This document shows positions 34,343 to 43,566 of a stretch of 64,000 nt of DNA, in pieces. The DNA is from JBCCTX01 sp039197765. GTDB lineage: Bacteria > Bacteroidota > Bacteroidia > J057. Each line of letters begins with the position of its first letter. The stretch's first letter is position 1. The position numbers and the translations under genes were made by a program. Location of the stretch: contig JBCCTX010000002.1 in assembly GCA_039197765.1 (NCBI GenBank), positions 5,759-69,758 on the forward strand, given 5' to 3'. The notes under the pieces are model-generated. The model was not told where the DNA came from, made no database searches, and was given only the letters and a program-made list of their open reading frames with translations.

Positions 34343-36259
34343 TCACCTCCCACCTTGGATGAATTGGCTGGGAATAAGAGATTCATACTCACCTACACTG
34401 CCACCATCTTTGAAGCATTGGATAATTCGCTGCCCGAGTGTACTCAGCTCTTCAGGTTTGTACAATCCTAGCTGTTTTTCAAAAAAGCCTTCAAGAATTG
34501 ATGCACCTGAATCATAGCCTTCTAAACCTACTTCCTTTTGCTTATATACCTTAAGGTAGCGAATGGGGATTTTTTCTCCTTCAATCACGACCTGTTCCAT
34601 TTCATAGCCCAGAATAGAACAACGAGCAGGTGATACCTGATCTGCATGAAAAGAGGTACTTCCCCGTCGAGTGAGGTACTCACGCATCAACCATTGAGGC
34701 ATGAAGCCTACCTCCCAAATGCCTATATGCTGATTAGGTGTCAAGGGATAACAGAGATCTGGATATTGCTCAAATTGTTCAAGTAATAAATTCGCTTGTG
34801 TACTTCTTTTGCCGGTAGCGAAAGGCCAATAAGACCCAACACCTTCACTGGTCATCCCTCCTGTGTCTACAATACTAGGGTTTCCATGTCCCCGAGGAGC
34901 TGTCAGCCGCCAAAGCCAAGCCAAAGCAGGTGGGAGTAAATGAAATAGCCCAACGATTCCATAAGTTGGATGCTCTCTCGTACAAGGAGGCGTTCGAACC
35001 CCAAAGCTTCTTACGTCTACGGCCACACCTCCCTCCACTACATCTGGAACCGTTTTGCGAGGGAGTATCACTCGGGGATTGGGACAAGGCTTACCTGGTG
35101 CATCTTCTATATGCTCCCAAATTAGGGCGGTACTACCCTCGGAAGCATCAATATTGAGAAACAATAAGGGATCCGTACTGTGGATGGTTAGGGACTCTAG
35201 CAGGGGGTCTATCCCATAGTGATTAATATGATTGACGCGTACAAACCACGCCTCTTCTGCATCGATTAATTTAAGCTTGTTGGGAGCTCCTTCCAAATCC
35301 GGATGGCATAATGCCATATCATCTGTCACCGGGCGGATTCGGCAACCTTGCGGTAGGCGCAACATCCGTTCTACTTCTGTTTCCAAGTTTTTACCTAGCC
35401 TGATACGTCCATCTGGCTCTCTGTGCATGTATTGGAGCATCTCACTCTTTCCTCCCCCGCTGGCCCCTTCGTGCATAAAAACAGTCATTCTATCATATGG
35501 GCTAATGACTTCAGCAGTAGAACAATGGGCAGTAATCCAACCCTCCTTTTCCCCTTGACCAATCAAAACGCCATAAATCCCCTTTTTTGCACTCGGTCCT
35601 GGATATAAATTGTAGGAAAAAAGTTCGTGTCGATTCTCGCTTCGGTTGTGTACGACAACCTGCTTACCTTCAAAGTGGGTGTGGCGAAAGGGAGGCGCAA
35701 CATATATCAAAGAGTTGATTCGAAAATCAGGGCCCAACTTCTCACGGGGTTCTATACCCTGTAGTAAGGCTAGTCCATATGCGAAAAACCCACAGTTCGC
35801 CGGAGCTACAACAAGAGAACCACCTCCTAAACCTGCTCGTCCTGACTCAAAGGCAAAGACCGCCAAGTGCTGGCTTGCCAACCACTCAAACGTGGCTTCT
35901 CTTATTGGCCCAAATTCTCCCCCAAAACGGTCCCGCCAATGCGTTTTCTCTGTGGGAAATTCATCTCCAATAACCATGCAGTTGGGGTCTCTCCTCCTCA
36001 TGTAGGGCTCAGGATAGTTTGCCGCCAAACCATTTTTGACACGCATAACAGTTGCCTCAACATAGCGGGTGCCATCTGGAAGCTCAAAGGCGACTTCAAA
36101 GACTGAGTCCCCTTTCGTGCCACAGGCAAGGGCAAGTATCTCTTCAGGATGATCAAACCATTCATAGCCAGGGGCGCGATCTAGCAAATCTTTCACCTCC
36201 GCAGGTAAAGAAAAAGCTAAATCGTCTACAGCGAAAAAAGAAGGGGGATGAGTTGACAT
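34343..36259 (-). CDS. DUF4914 family protein, PEP carboxykinase-like P-loop protein
   Basis: A 638-residue cytoplasmic protein that I recognise as DUF4914. The middle resembles ATP-dependent PEP carboxykinase: INSLIYVAPPF, then SAKKGIYGVLI, ITAHCSTAE (compare MHCSAN of PEPCK), and MTVFMHEGASGGGKSEML, where GASGGGKS (265-272) corresponds to the kinase-1a P-loop. Later VAVDVRSFGVRTPP occupies the place of the PEPCK DAFGVLPP segment. Nucleotide binding is therefore likely, but the reaction is unknown and PEPCK activity should not be assumed. It lies 53 nt upstream of D-lactate dehydrogenase, suggesting a role around the pyruvate/PEP/lactate node. Confidence 0.8.
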   Translation of the reverse strand: MSTHPPSFFAVDDLAFSLPAEVKDLLDRAPGYEWFDHPEEILALACGTKGDSVFEVAFELPDGTRYVEATVMRVKNGLAANYPEPYMRRRDPNCMVIGDEFPTEKTHWRDRFGGEFGPIREATFEWLASQHLAVFAFESGRAGLGGGSLVVAPANCGFFAYGLALLQGIEPREKLGPDFRINSLIYVAPPFRHTHFEGKQVVVHNRSENRHELFSYNLYPGPSAKKGIYGVLIGQGEKEGWITAHCSTAEVISPYDRMTVFMHEGASGGGKSEMLQYMHREPDGRIRLGKNLETEVERMLRLPQGCRIRPVTDDMALCHPDLEGAPNKLKLIDAEEAWFVRVNHINHYGIDPLLESLTIHSTDPLLFLNIDASEGSTALIWEHIEDAPGKPCPNPRVILPRKTVPDVVEGGVAVDVRSFGVRTPPCTREHPTYGIVGLFHLLPPALAWLWRLTAPRGHGNPSIVDTGGMTSEGVGSYWPFATGKRSTQANLLLEQFEQYPDLCYPLTPNQHIGIWEVGFMPQWLMREYLTRRGSTSFHADQVSPARCSILGYEMEQVVIEGEKIPIRYLKVYKQKEVGLEGYDSGASILEGFFEKQLGLYKPEELSTLGQRIIQCFKDGGSVGEYESLIPSQFIQGGR

Positions 36260-36429
36260 AAATACTAGGGTTATTTATAGCATGTTTTACGTAAAAGATA
36301 GTAAGACTATCAATACAAAAATGCCAACTCTCTATTTTAAGACAAATGCTTCAAATATCTGGAGAGAATGATTTAAATCATTGACATGATAAATTTATCG
36401 GCCCACTCAATGTAGGAGAAAGGGTAGCT

Positions 36430-37125
36430 TTAGGATTTATTAAGGTTGAAGGAGCTAACTTTTCCAGCATCCCGATTTAATAAGATAGGGGCTTCCTGTC
36501 CATTGTAGAGTAATACATCGCCATCCTGAAGCGTTTGATAGGGAATTTCCTCTTCTTTTAGGTAAGCTACCACATGTTCCATCATCGGTGCCTCAGGATG
36601 ATCCGAGCGGTAATGCGGAACCAAGACATGCTCAATGATTCCCAAGCCTTGCCAACGTATTTCAGCGTCGTACCCCTGCACAATTTGGTGGGGTTTATCG
36701 CAAAGATCGATCCCTTTTAAGGTAGGCCCCATGACGCAAATCCCTGCACTCCATCCGCCGTAAGCAATTTCATCTTGCTCCAAAAGATGGATAAGGGCCT
36801 TATCAAAACTACTTTGATACATAGCCCGATTCAGCAGAAAGGCATTTCCTCCAACTGCCCAGATTAGGTCAAATTCTTTAAGGGTGGACGCTATTTCTCC
36901 TTTTTTACCAAAATAATTGCGAAGGTCTAGTGGTTGTGTCTTAAAACCCAATGCCTCAAAAACTCCATGAATATCGTATATCGTCTCACTGTATCGCTTC
37001 CGATCCTCTGCGGGAATAAAGTCTAGTGCATTTTGAATGATGGCCATGCGGCGCCCTGACCCAACAAGGTTGAGGAGTTGGTCAATGTGGTTTCCCAGAC
37101 GGTAGGAGGAAAGGTACAGTCGCAT
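36430..37125 (-). CDS. Type 1 glutamine amidotransferase-like protein, peptidase S51 family
   Basis: A 231-residue protein with the S51 (peptidase E / cyanophycinase) pattern: a GGNAFLL loop at 92-98 and the nucleophile motif YGGWSAGICVM with Ser126. A VPHYRSDHPEAP segment follows that could hold the partner His. Peptidase E members cleave Asp-X dipeptides in the cytoplasm; this assignment covers the family, not the substrate. It lies 64 nt downstream of the AraC gene on the same strand, so they may share a transcript. Confidence 0.8.
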   Translation of the reverse strand: MRLYLSSYRLGNHIDQLLNLVGSGRRMAIIQNALDFIPAEDRKRYSETIYDIHGVFEALGFKTQPLDLRNYFGKKGEIASTLKEFDLIWAVGGNAFLLNRAMYQSSFDKALIHLLEQDEIAYGGWSAGICVMGPTLKGIDLCDKPHQIVQGYDAEIRWQGLGIIEHVLVPHYRSDHPEAPMMEHVVAYLKEEEIPYQTLQDGDVLLYNGQEAPILLNRDAGKVSSFNLNKS

Positions 37126-37189
37126 ACATGAGATTTTAGCTGAAGAATGAAGTTTACTTTTATATAAAAAGGGTATTTTAATGATTTCC

Positions 37190-38071
37190 TCAACACTCGC
37201 TCCGCTTCAACAAGCGATACTCTCCTTGCTTCTTAAACTCGCGAATGGATATACCCGCGTAGCGCTTAAAGGTTTTGGATAGATGGCTAACATCCGTAAA
37301 GCCCAACTCATCTGCAATTTCTGTGAGGGTGTAGTCGGAATTGAGCAAGCGGATTTCCACGAGTTTAAGTTTTGCTTTGATGATATACTCCCGCAAAGAC
37401 ATGCTAACCTTTTTCCGGAAAAATTCACTCAAATAGGTAGGGGACAAAGAAAAGGTATTCGCCAAATGCTCTACACGTAACTTTAGGGGATCTCCGATAT
37501 GTTCGTTGATATAGCCCAACAAACGAGTTATACGCTCATCTGGATCGGAAGACCGTTCTACTTCATAAAAAGCACTTTGCTTAACATTCCGAAGAAGAAC
37601 CTCCAAAATGCTTGTCATAAAACTCTTGATAAGGGAGGCCGAGCCTGATCCGTAGTTCCTATTTTCTTTTAAAATGAGCCCAATAAGGGTAAATATATGC
37701 TGGCGGTCCACTTCATTATGTATAATATCCCCAGGAAGTTGGTTGTAATTGGATAAGATATAAGCAGCTTCTTTGAACCACTCGTAGCGATTCACGGACT
37801 CTTTGGTAGCGGCTAAAAAAAAATCTGAAGTAAATTTTAGAAACACAAAGCGTGAGGAGGTATCGATTTTAAAGGAATGGCACTTCAAGGGGGGTAAAAG
37901 AAATAAACTCCCGGCTCCATAAGGATATTCATTGTAGTCAATACACTGGGTACCAGCTCCTTCTCGAATCAGCACCAATTCAAAAAAATTGTTTTTCACA
38001 GGCCGCTGCCGCCATTGACTCAATTCAACTTCTTGTACTTCAAAAGGCTTAAATGCTTCTAAAACTTGCAT
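37190..38071 (-). CDS. AraC family transcriptional regulator
   Basis: A 293-residue regulator. The N-terminal half is a cupin-like sensing domain (GAGTQCIDYNEYPYGAGSLFLLPPLKCHSF); the C-terminal hundred residues hold the two AraC helix-turn-helix units (LRVEHLANTFSLSPTYLSEFFRK and LTEIADELGFTDVSHLSKTFKRYAG). It is divergent from the alcohol dehydrogenase / LLM / SDR operon, with 161 nt between starts, and is the likely regulator of it. Effector unknown. Confidence 0.9.
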   Translation of the reverse strand: MQVLEAFKPFEVQEVELSQWRQRPVKNNFFELVLIREGAGTQCIDYNEYPYGAGSLFLLPPLKCHSFKIDTSSRFVFLKFTSDFFLAATKESVNRYEWFKEAAYILSNYNQLPGDIIHNEVDRQHIFTLIGLILKENRNYGSGSASLIKSFMTSILEVLLRNVKQSAFYEVERSSDPDERITRLLGYINEHIGDPLKLRVEHLANTFSLSPTYLSEFFRKKVSMSLREYIIKAKLKLVEIRLLNSDYTLTEIADELGFTDVSHLSKTFKRYAGISIREFKKQGEYRLLKRSEC

Positions 38072-38194
38072 TTGGATTACTATTTCGAATAAAAATAGCT
38101 AAAAACTCTCCTTCTCAGACTATAATCCTTGAAAAAACCTTTAAATATACCACTATTTCCTTTTTAGTTACTTATTTAATACAAGCCTAGGTTA

Positions 38195-38202
38195 CATCTT
38201 TG
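38195..38202 (+). promoter_or_regulatory. Weak -7-like element before the alcohol dehydrogenase operon
   Basis: CATCTTTG differs from TAnnTTTG only in the first two positions (CA for TA). It lies 30 nt before the ATG at 38233 in the intergenic region shared with the AraC gene. Tentative. Confidence 0.2.
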
Positions 38203-38232
38203 TATTGAATACATGACGCAAATTTGTACCCT

Positions 38233-39243
38233 ATGAAAGCTATCGGATATACACAGGCAGGCCCCATAATTGTCCCTGATTCCCTCATACAATTTGAAAT
38301 AGAAGCTCCAATACTAGGTCCGCACGACCTACTCGTGGAAGTGAAGGGAATTTCTGTCAATCCCGTAGACGTAAAACTTCGGGCAGGGAGTGCACCGGGT
38401 AACTCTCCTAGAATTCTGGGCTTTGATGCTTCTGGTATCGTCAAGGAGATAGGAGAAAAAGTAAGTAGGTTTACCATTGGAGATGAGGTATTCTACGCTG
38501 GAGATATCACCCGGCCAGGTACCAACTCTGAGTTCCACGCCGTGGATGAGCGCATTGTGGGAAAGAAGCCCCAAACCTTGGGCTTTGCAGAGGCTTCTGG
38601 TATGTCCTTGACATCTATTACAGCCTGGGAACTTCTGTTTGACTCCCTCAAGGTAGCAGAAGGTGGAGGTACAGGGGAGGCCCTTTTGATTATTGGAGGT
38701 GCCGGAGGGGTAGGATCTATTCTCATCCAACTTGCCAAAAAACTTACTGGACTGACCGTAATTGCTACTGCCTCTCGCCCAGAAACTACAGCATGGACCC
38801 AAAAAATGGGAGCTGATTACGTAATCAATCACAGAGGATCTTTGGTAGACCAACTGAAAGAAATACACATCGAGCCCCAGTATGTAGCCTCCTTAAATGC
38901 AACGGACCAGCACTTTTCTGCTATTCTCGAACTCATCAAGCCTCGTGGAACGGTGGCTATCATAGATGATCCCCAAGCGCTCGATATACTACCTGGCAAG
39001 CGAAAAGCCCTAACCTTTAGTTGGGAACTTATGTTTACCCGTCCTATGTATCAAACCGGAGACATGGATAAACAACATGAGTTGTTGAACCGCGTCTCAG
39101 CCCTAGTTGATGAAGGTACCTTGATTTCTACCGTTACGAATAACATGGGAAGGTTAAATGTAGAAAGTCTTAAAACGGCACATTTACAACAGGAAAGTGG
39201 AAAGGTGATAGGCAAAAATGTACTCGATGGATTTAGCGGTTAA
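38233..39243 (+). CDS. Zinc-type alcohol dehydrogenase family / quinone oxidoreductase-like protein
   Basis: A 336-residue medium-chain dehydrogenase/reductase. I take ATG 38233 (MKAIGYTQAG); an upstream TTG is unlikely. GroES-like N-terminal part with SVNPVDVKLRAG, and the nucleotide-binding motif IIGGAGGVGSILIQLAK (about 157-173), then GADYVINH. The structural and catalytic zinc cysteines of true alcohol dehydrogenases are not visible, so it is a zinc-independent NADPH-dependent reductase of the adh_fam_1 / quinone reductase type. First gene of a three-gene operon with an LLM flavoprotein and an SDR, divergent from an AraC regulator; stress or aldehyde/quinone detoxification is a reasonable guess. 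Confidence 0.87.
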   Translation: MKAIGYTQAGPIIVPDSLIQFEIEAPILGPHDLLVEVKGISVNPVDVKLRAGSAPGNSPRILGFDASGIVKEIGEKVSRFTIGDEVFYAGDITRPGTNSEFHAVDERIVGKKPQTLGFAEASGMSLTSITAWELLFDSLKVAEGGGTGEALLIIGGAGGVGSILIQLAKKLTGLTVIATASRPETTAWTQKMGADYVINHRGSLVDQLKEIHIEPQYVASLNATDQHFSAILELIKPRGTVAIIDDPQALDILPGKRKALTFSWELMFTRPMYQTGDMDKQHELLNRVSALVDEGTLISTVTNNMGRLNVESLKTAHLQQESGKVIGKNVLDGFSG

Positions 39244-39256
39244 CAACGTGGAACTC

Positions 39257-40228
39257 ATGAAGAAATTTGAACCTATAAATAGAGCTTACAACAGCGTTTT
39301 CCAGCCCAATGCGTTGAGTATTGGGATTGTGATCCCTGTAGAAAATTATTCTCAGGGGCCTGTTCCCACCATGCAGGATCACCTAAAACGCGTAAAACTG
39401 GTGGAGCAATTGGGATTTAAATCCCTATGGACGAGAGACATCCCACTCAACATACCTTCTTTTGGAGATGCAGGGCAAACCTTTGATCCTTTCACCTACT
39501 TGGGTTACCTGGCGGGCCAAACGCAGGAAATAGCCTTAGGAATATCGAGCATAGCCCTTCCTTTACACCATCCGATCCACGTGGCAAAGGCCGCCGCAAC
39601 CATAGACCAACTATCCGAGGGCAGAATGCTATTAGGGATAGCATCAGGGGATAGACCGGGCGAATATCCCGCCATGGGTTTGGACTTTGAGCAAAGAGGT
39701 GCACGCTTCCAAGAGGCCTTTGGCTACATTCGAAAGGCACAGGAAAGCTTCCCTATCATGGAAGGAAATTCCTTTGGAGCCTTCAACGGCCAAATGGATG
39801 TACTGCCCAAGGCCTACGGGCACAAACTTCCCCTCTTACTGACGGGGTTTAGCCGCCAGTCCTTAGAGTGGAACGCAGAAAACGCGGATGGCTGGATGTA
39901 CTATCCGCGAAACATAGGTCAACAAAACTTCACCATTTCACAATGGCGGGAATTAGTCGCACAAACAAATTCCTATGACAAGCCATTCATGCAACCCCTT
40001 TATGTTGTTTTGGAAGAAAATGACGATTTCAAGCCCCTTCCTATACAACTGGGATTTAGAATTGGTACACACTATCTAGTAGAATACTTCCAAATGTTGC
40101 AAAACATTGGCGTAAATCACGTGGCAATTAACCTGCGTTTCAATACCAGAAATATGGAAGAAACCTTGGAAGTATTGGCAGAAAAGGTATTGCCACACTT
40201 TCACAAAAAGGCCATACCCATTGAATAA
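39257..40228 (+). CDS. LLM class flavin-dependent oxidoreductase
   Basis: A 323-residue luciferase-like (bacterial luciferase fold) protein. The ATG at 39257 is preferred over one 39 nt upstream because the upstream Met lies inside the preceding coding region and the family starts near MKKFEPINRAYNSVF. Conserved segments include VEQLGFKSLWTRDIPL, GISSIALPLHHPIHVAKAAATIDQLS and LGIASGDRPGEYPAMG. It should bind FMN/F420-like flavin, here most likely FMN, and act with a reductase. It is the middle gene of the operon, 13 nt after the alcohol dehydrogenase gene. Substrate unknown. Confidence 0.87.
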   Translation: MKKFEPINRAYNSVFQPNALSIGIVIPVENYSQGPVPTMQDHLKRVKLVEQLGFKSLWTRDIPLNIPSFGDAGQTFDPFTYLGYLAGQTQEIALGISSIALPLHHPIHVAKAAATIDQLSEGRMLLGIASGDRPGEYPAMGLDFEQRGARFQEAFGYIRKAQESFPIMEGNSFGAFNGQMDVLPKAYGHKLPLLLTGFSRQSLEWNAENADGWMYYPRNIGQQNFTISQWRELVAQTNSYDKPFMQPLYVVLEENDDFKPLPIQLGFRIGTHYLVEYFQMLQNIGVNHVAINLRFNTRNMEETLEVLAEKVLPHFHKKAIPIE

Positions 40229-40252
40229 AGAGACAATCGAAGAAGAAACCTA

Positions 40253-41059
40253 ATGAAAAAAACCATACTCATAACTGGTAGTACAGATGGAATTGGCAAG
40301 CTTGCCGCCATACAACTTGCTCAAGCGGGTCATAGCCTCTATGTTCACGGAAGAAATTCTCAAAAACTGGCCGATGTCATTGAAGAAATAAAGCGCCAGT
40401 CTCAGAATGAACACGTAAGTGGCTTTGTAGCAGATTTTTCAGATTTACATGCTGTGAAGGCTATGGCACAGCAGGTGGTACAAGAGCTTCCCAAACTCGA
40501 TATTCTCATCAATAATGCTGGGGTATTTAAAAGTCCAGTCGCTAAGAACGCGGATGGCCTGGACCTCAGGTGGGTAGTAAATTACCTTGCTCCCTATGTG
40601 TTGACTAATGCCTTGCTCCCCCTATTAAAAAAGGGAGAAGCTACCCGAATTATTAACCTTAGTTCGGCTGCCCAGGCCCCCGTTTCTCTCGAAGCTTTAG
40701 AGGGAACCATACAGTCCTCGACCCAGGAAGCCTATGCCCAAAGCAAACTTGCTTTGACGATGTGGAGCTTTCACCTCGCCAAAACCCATCCTGAAATCGC
40801 TGTAATTGCCTTGAACCCGGGTTCGCTGTTAAATACGCGCATGGTACAGGAAGCATTTGGCAGATTTTGGGCTCCAGCGGACAAAGGAGCGCAGATTATC
40901 AATGAATTATCCCTTTCAGATGCATATAAAGGAATTACAGGAGCCTACTTTGACAACGATCAAGGGTCCTGGGGAAAGGCTCACGTAGATGCCTACAATG
41001 AAGGGAATGTCGAAGAACTTATATGGAAAACGGATACCTTATTGGGTAAAAGTTCATGA
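40253..41059 (+). CDS. SDR family NAD(P)-dependent oxidoreductase
   Basis: A 268-residue short-chain dehydrogenase with ITGSTDGIG (cofactor loop, residues 6-14), INNAGVF (Asn-Asn-Ala-Gly), a serine in INLSSAAQAP and the YAQSK catalytic pair. The arrangement resembles the retinol dehydrogenase-like/WW-domain oxidoreductase group. It is the last gene of the operon behind the LLM flavoprotein (24 nt gap), ending before a bidirectional terminator. Probable broad carbonyl/alcohol substrate. Confidence 0.88.
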   Translation: MKKTILITGSTDGIGKLAAIQLAQAGHSLYVHGRNSQKLADVIEEIKRQSQNEHVSGFVADFSDLHAVKAMAQQVVQELPKLDILINNAGVFKSPVAKNADGLDLRWVVNYLAPYVLTNALLPLLKKGEATRIINLSSAAQAPVSLEALEGTIQSSTQEAYAQSKLALTMWSFHLAKTHPEIAVIALNPGSLLNTRMVQEAFGRFWAPADKGAQIINELSLSDAYKGITGAYFDNDQGSWGKAHVDAYNEGNVEELIWKTDTLLGKSS

Positions 41060-41101
41060 AATAAAGAAGAATCATTCGAAAAAATATAGGGGTAGGTAAG
41101 T

Positions 41102-41137
41102 AAAAAAGGAGGGGCCTAGTGGCACCCTCCTCCCTTT
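41102..41137. terminator. Bidirectional terminator between convergent genes
   Basis: GGAGGG (41108-41113) pairs with CCCTCC (41125-41130). The minus strand has six T directly after the stem, giving a good terminator for the gene at 41160; the plus strand has TCCCTTTT, weaker but usable for the SDR gene. Confidence 0.7.
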
Positions 41138-41159
41138 TCATGACTACTTTTCCCATTCG

Positions 41160-41825
41160 CTATTTTACCGGGAAGCCCACTGTCAAGGTTAGCATACTGA
41201 TATTAATTTCTTCATCTATTTGGCCTCTTTCTATACCAGAAACTATCTCTCGATCCAAGTCATGGGTTCCTAAACCGTAGTAACTAGCGCTGATTCGGGT
41301 TTTCCCTTTGAGAATGATCCCTCCTTCAATTTTGAGTCCAAAGCTATTGGCCAAATCCGTTTCTACCCTAAACTTCTCATTTTCTATTTCATACTCCTCA
41401 TCTGTAATTGTCAGAAAATTGGCAACTAACCCTATTTTGGAGAATAAAGAGACATCACTTTGCGTATCTATCTGAAAGTTGAGTCCTGCCGAAACAGGAA
41501 TATTTATAAACTTCCGAAATGTAATATCTGTTTCTTGGGTAAAAATTTCTTCTAGATCATCTTTTACATCTTTACTCAACTCGTTATACATAACGTCTAC
41601 TCCCGCGAAGAGACTCAAGCCATTCTCATTCAAGGGATAATAATAGGTTATCCCAGCATTCAGTCCAATACCTGCATTACCAGCATCATTATCACTTAGG
41701 TCCTCATCTCCGAAGTCCGCTGTCGGAAAAGAAGGGCCTATGTGGGCAGTGAAATAGCTCTGCCCAAATCCGCTTAGAGATATACAGAAGGCGAGCATTG
41801 TAATTGAGAGGTTAATTAGTCTCAT
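41160..41825 (-). CDS. Porin-like outer-membrane beta-barrel protein (PF13568 type)
   Basis: A 221-residue protein with a signal peptide (MRLINLSITMLAFCISLSGFGQ) and alternating hydrophobic strands (YFTAHIGPSFP, GIGLNAGITYYYPL, ISASYYGLGTHD, MLTLTVGFPVK) typical of small eight-stranded Bacteroidota barrels. It ends with the usual aromatic/hydrophobic strand. No ligand can be inferred. Gene-free DNA of about 520 nt lies upstream and a terminator is downstream, so it is monocistronic. Confidence 0.78.
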   Translation of the reverse strand: MRLINLSITMLAFCISLSGFGQSYFTAHIGPSFPTADFGDEDLSDNDAGNAGIGLNAGITYYYPLNENGLSLFAGVDVMYNELSKDVKDDLEEIFTQETDITFRKFINIPVSAGLNFQIDTQSDVSLFSKIGLVANFLTITDEEYEIENEKFRVETDLANSFGLKIEGGIILKGKTRISASYYGLGTHDLDREIVSGIERGQIDEEINISMLTLTVGFPVK

Positions 41826-42349
41826 TGTTACTGTTTTTTTAAGGGGTTCAAATGTGATTGAAAGTGGCCTTCATAAAAGAGGAACTTTCTTATTTACTCC
41901 CATAAGTAGCTGCCTTCATCAAAAGGTAAACAGGAAACTCAAAAAAATTTTCTTTTTCGTTTTTTCAGGTCTTGTAAATACAAGCAACTAAAGAGGGAAG
42001 TTCATATCCTCAGAAATTCTGGAGTCCAGGATAAACCCTAACAAGAAGTATGTTCTGTAGAGCATTCAAGGAACACTACTCTACGTGCAACCTGACCATC
42101 CTCATGTCAAAAAAAGCCCTTATTGAGTAATAAAGATCCCCATAGGGTAAGAAATAATTAAATATTTATTAACTTTCACCGTTGAACAAAAAGGATAAAA
42201 TCCTTGCTCTTCCCATTTTCCACCTTCCTTTCCTAAAAAGTAGATGTTTCCTACTGAATATTACTTTTTACCTATTACTTACTACCTAAGACTTATCACT
42301 TACTACTCCCCAAAAATTAACTTTTCATTCACAACCAATTGTAACACGT
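41826..42349. other. Gene-free stretch between divergent genes
   Basis: About 520 nt without a credible coding frame. Minor hairpins occur (GTAGAG/CTCTAC at 42057-62 with 42079-84; AAGGAT/ATCCTT near 42191). The last 110 nt before the ATG at 42350 are nearly free of G and consist of T/A/C tracts such as CTTATCACTTACTACTCCCC. I found no RNA gene or mobile-element ends. Confidence 0.5.
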
Positions 42350-43540
42350 ATGAAACACATTTGCTCCCTTTTATTCACCAGCATGTTGTTTTACTCCCTT
42401 GCCTTTTCTCAAATCACCATTACTTCAGAGGATGTGTTAAGCCTAAGAGGCAATAGCTTTACCCAAGAAGGTACACTCAGTGAATCTGTAGATGTAACTC
42501 CAGGTATGGCTGGTCCCGACCAGACTTGGGACCTAGGCGCAATTCCAATGGACAGTACCATTAACATTACATGGTCTTTCGAGCCGCCAGAAAACACGCC
42601 TTATGCAGCTGACTTCCCCGATGCAAACTTCGTTCAGGTATTTACGTTTGACACCCTAGGAATCAGTCTCGCTACCTACAACTATGGAAAAGTAAGCGAG
42701 ACAGAGTTTATTTCCCTAGGCGATGTTACCATTACCTCATTCGGAAGTCTCGCAGATACCACCTTTGACGCCTTTGGCGACACAATTGCCATTTTCCCAT
42801 TGACCTATGAAAAATCCTGGACTGAAGTAAGCTCAGACACTGTGGACTTCTTTGGGACGGAGTCAATAACTGTCGATAGTACTGAGTACTTCGTAGATGC
42901 ATATGGAACTGTTACTGTACAGGCAGGAGCTTTCGAATGTCTGCGGATCCGCACTACAGATAAATCTACAGAGTACACCGTTGTTAGTGGGATTACCATA
43001 GACTCTACCGATTTTTCCTCTGTATCCTATATATGGATTTCAAAAGAAGCCTTTATCATTGCTACTATGGAAAGCCAGGAAGGAAGTTCCGATCCTGACT
43101 TTTCCGACGCTGCTTTGTTTACGCGCCTAGCAGGAACTGGAACCTCTATGATGGACACAACTGTAATGGATACAACTGTAATGGACACTACAGTGATGGA
43201 CACAACTGTTATGGACACAACGATCTCCGATACGACTACTACGCCCATTCAGTCTCTGGTGGAAGTAGTGACAGACATACAACTTTCCCCGAATCCAGCT
43301 AGGGGACGGTTGACACTATCCTTTACGCTACCTGAAAAAATGCCCTTGGATATTGGCATATATGACTTACGGGGAAGGAGGGTGCATACCCTTGTGAGTG
43401 GAACCCAATCCCCGGGATCTTATGCCTATTCCTGGCAAGGCAAAACAGAGAGTGGAGCGCTTATACGTCCCGGTTGGTATGTAGCCCTATTGAATAGTGG
43501 AGAAAGAGGCCATGCCATTAAGTTCCTCTGGAAGCCCTAA
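42350..43540 (+). CDS. Exported protein with MDTTV repeats and T9SS type A C-terminal sorting domain
   Basis: A 396-residue protein: signal peptide (MKHICSLLFTSMLFYSLAFSQ), a beta-rich body without a recognised family (about 25-260), an acidic low-complexity linker with four MDTTV units and one MDTTI, and a C-terminal Por-type sorting domain (about 308-396: LSPNPARGRLTLSF, IYDLRGRRVHTL, GWYVALL). The last part directs secretion through the type IX system and cell-surface attachment. The leader is G-poor. A strong bidirectional terminator follows. Function of the body unknown. Confidence 0.8.
   Translation: MKHICSLLFTSMLFYSLAFSQITITSEDVLSLRGNSFTQEGTLSESVDVTPGMAGPDQTWDLGAIPMDSTINITWSFEPPENTPYAADFPDANFVQVFTFDTLGISLATYNYGKVSETEFISLGDVTITSFGSLADTTFDAFGDTIAIFPLTYEKSWTEVSSDTVDFFGTESITVDSTEYFVDAYGTVTVQAGAFECLRIRTTDKSTEYTVVSGITIDSTDFSSVSYIWISKEAFIIATMESQEGSSDPDFSDAALFTRLAGTGTSMMDTTVMDTTVMDTTVMDTTVMDTTISDTTTTPIQSLVEVVTDIQLSPNPARGRLTLSFTLPEKMPLDIGIYDLRGRRVHTLVSGTQSPGSYAYSWQGKTESGALIRPGWYVALLNSGERGHAIKFLWKP
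43151..43225 (+). repeat. Five tandem 15-bp coding repeats (MDTTV/I units)
   Basis: Units start at 43151, 43166, 43181, 43196 and 43211, each a variant of ATGGACACAACTGTA. Differences are mostly synonymous, with Val replaced by Ile in the last. The repeat forms a flexible acidic linker before the T9SS sorting domain and could change copy number by slippage. Confidence 0.9.
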
Positions 43541-43566
43541 GGAACCTTATGGGGATGAGACTAAAA

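Noticed and set aside
35232..36106. Several plus-strand frames of 60-119 codons
   Set aside because: They are antisense to the DUF4914 gene and show Ser/Pro/Arg-rich shadow composition.
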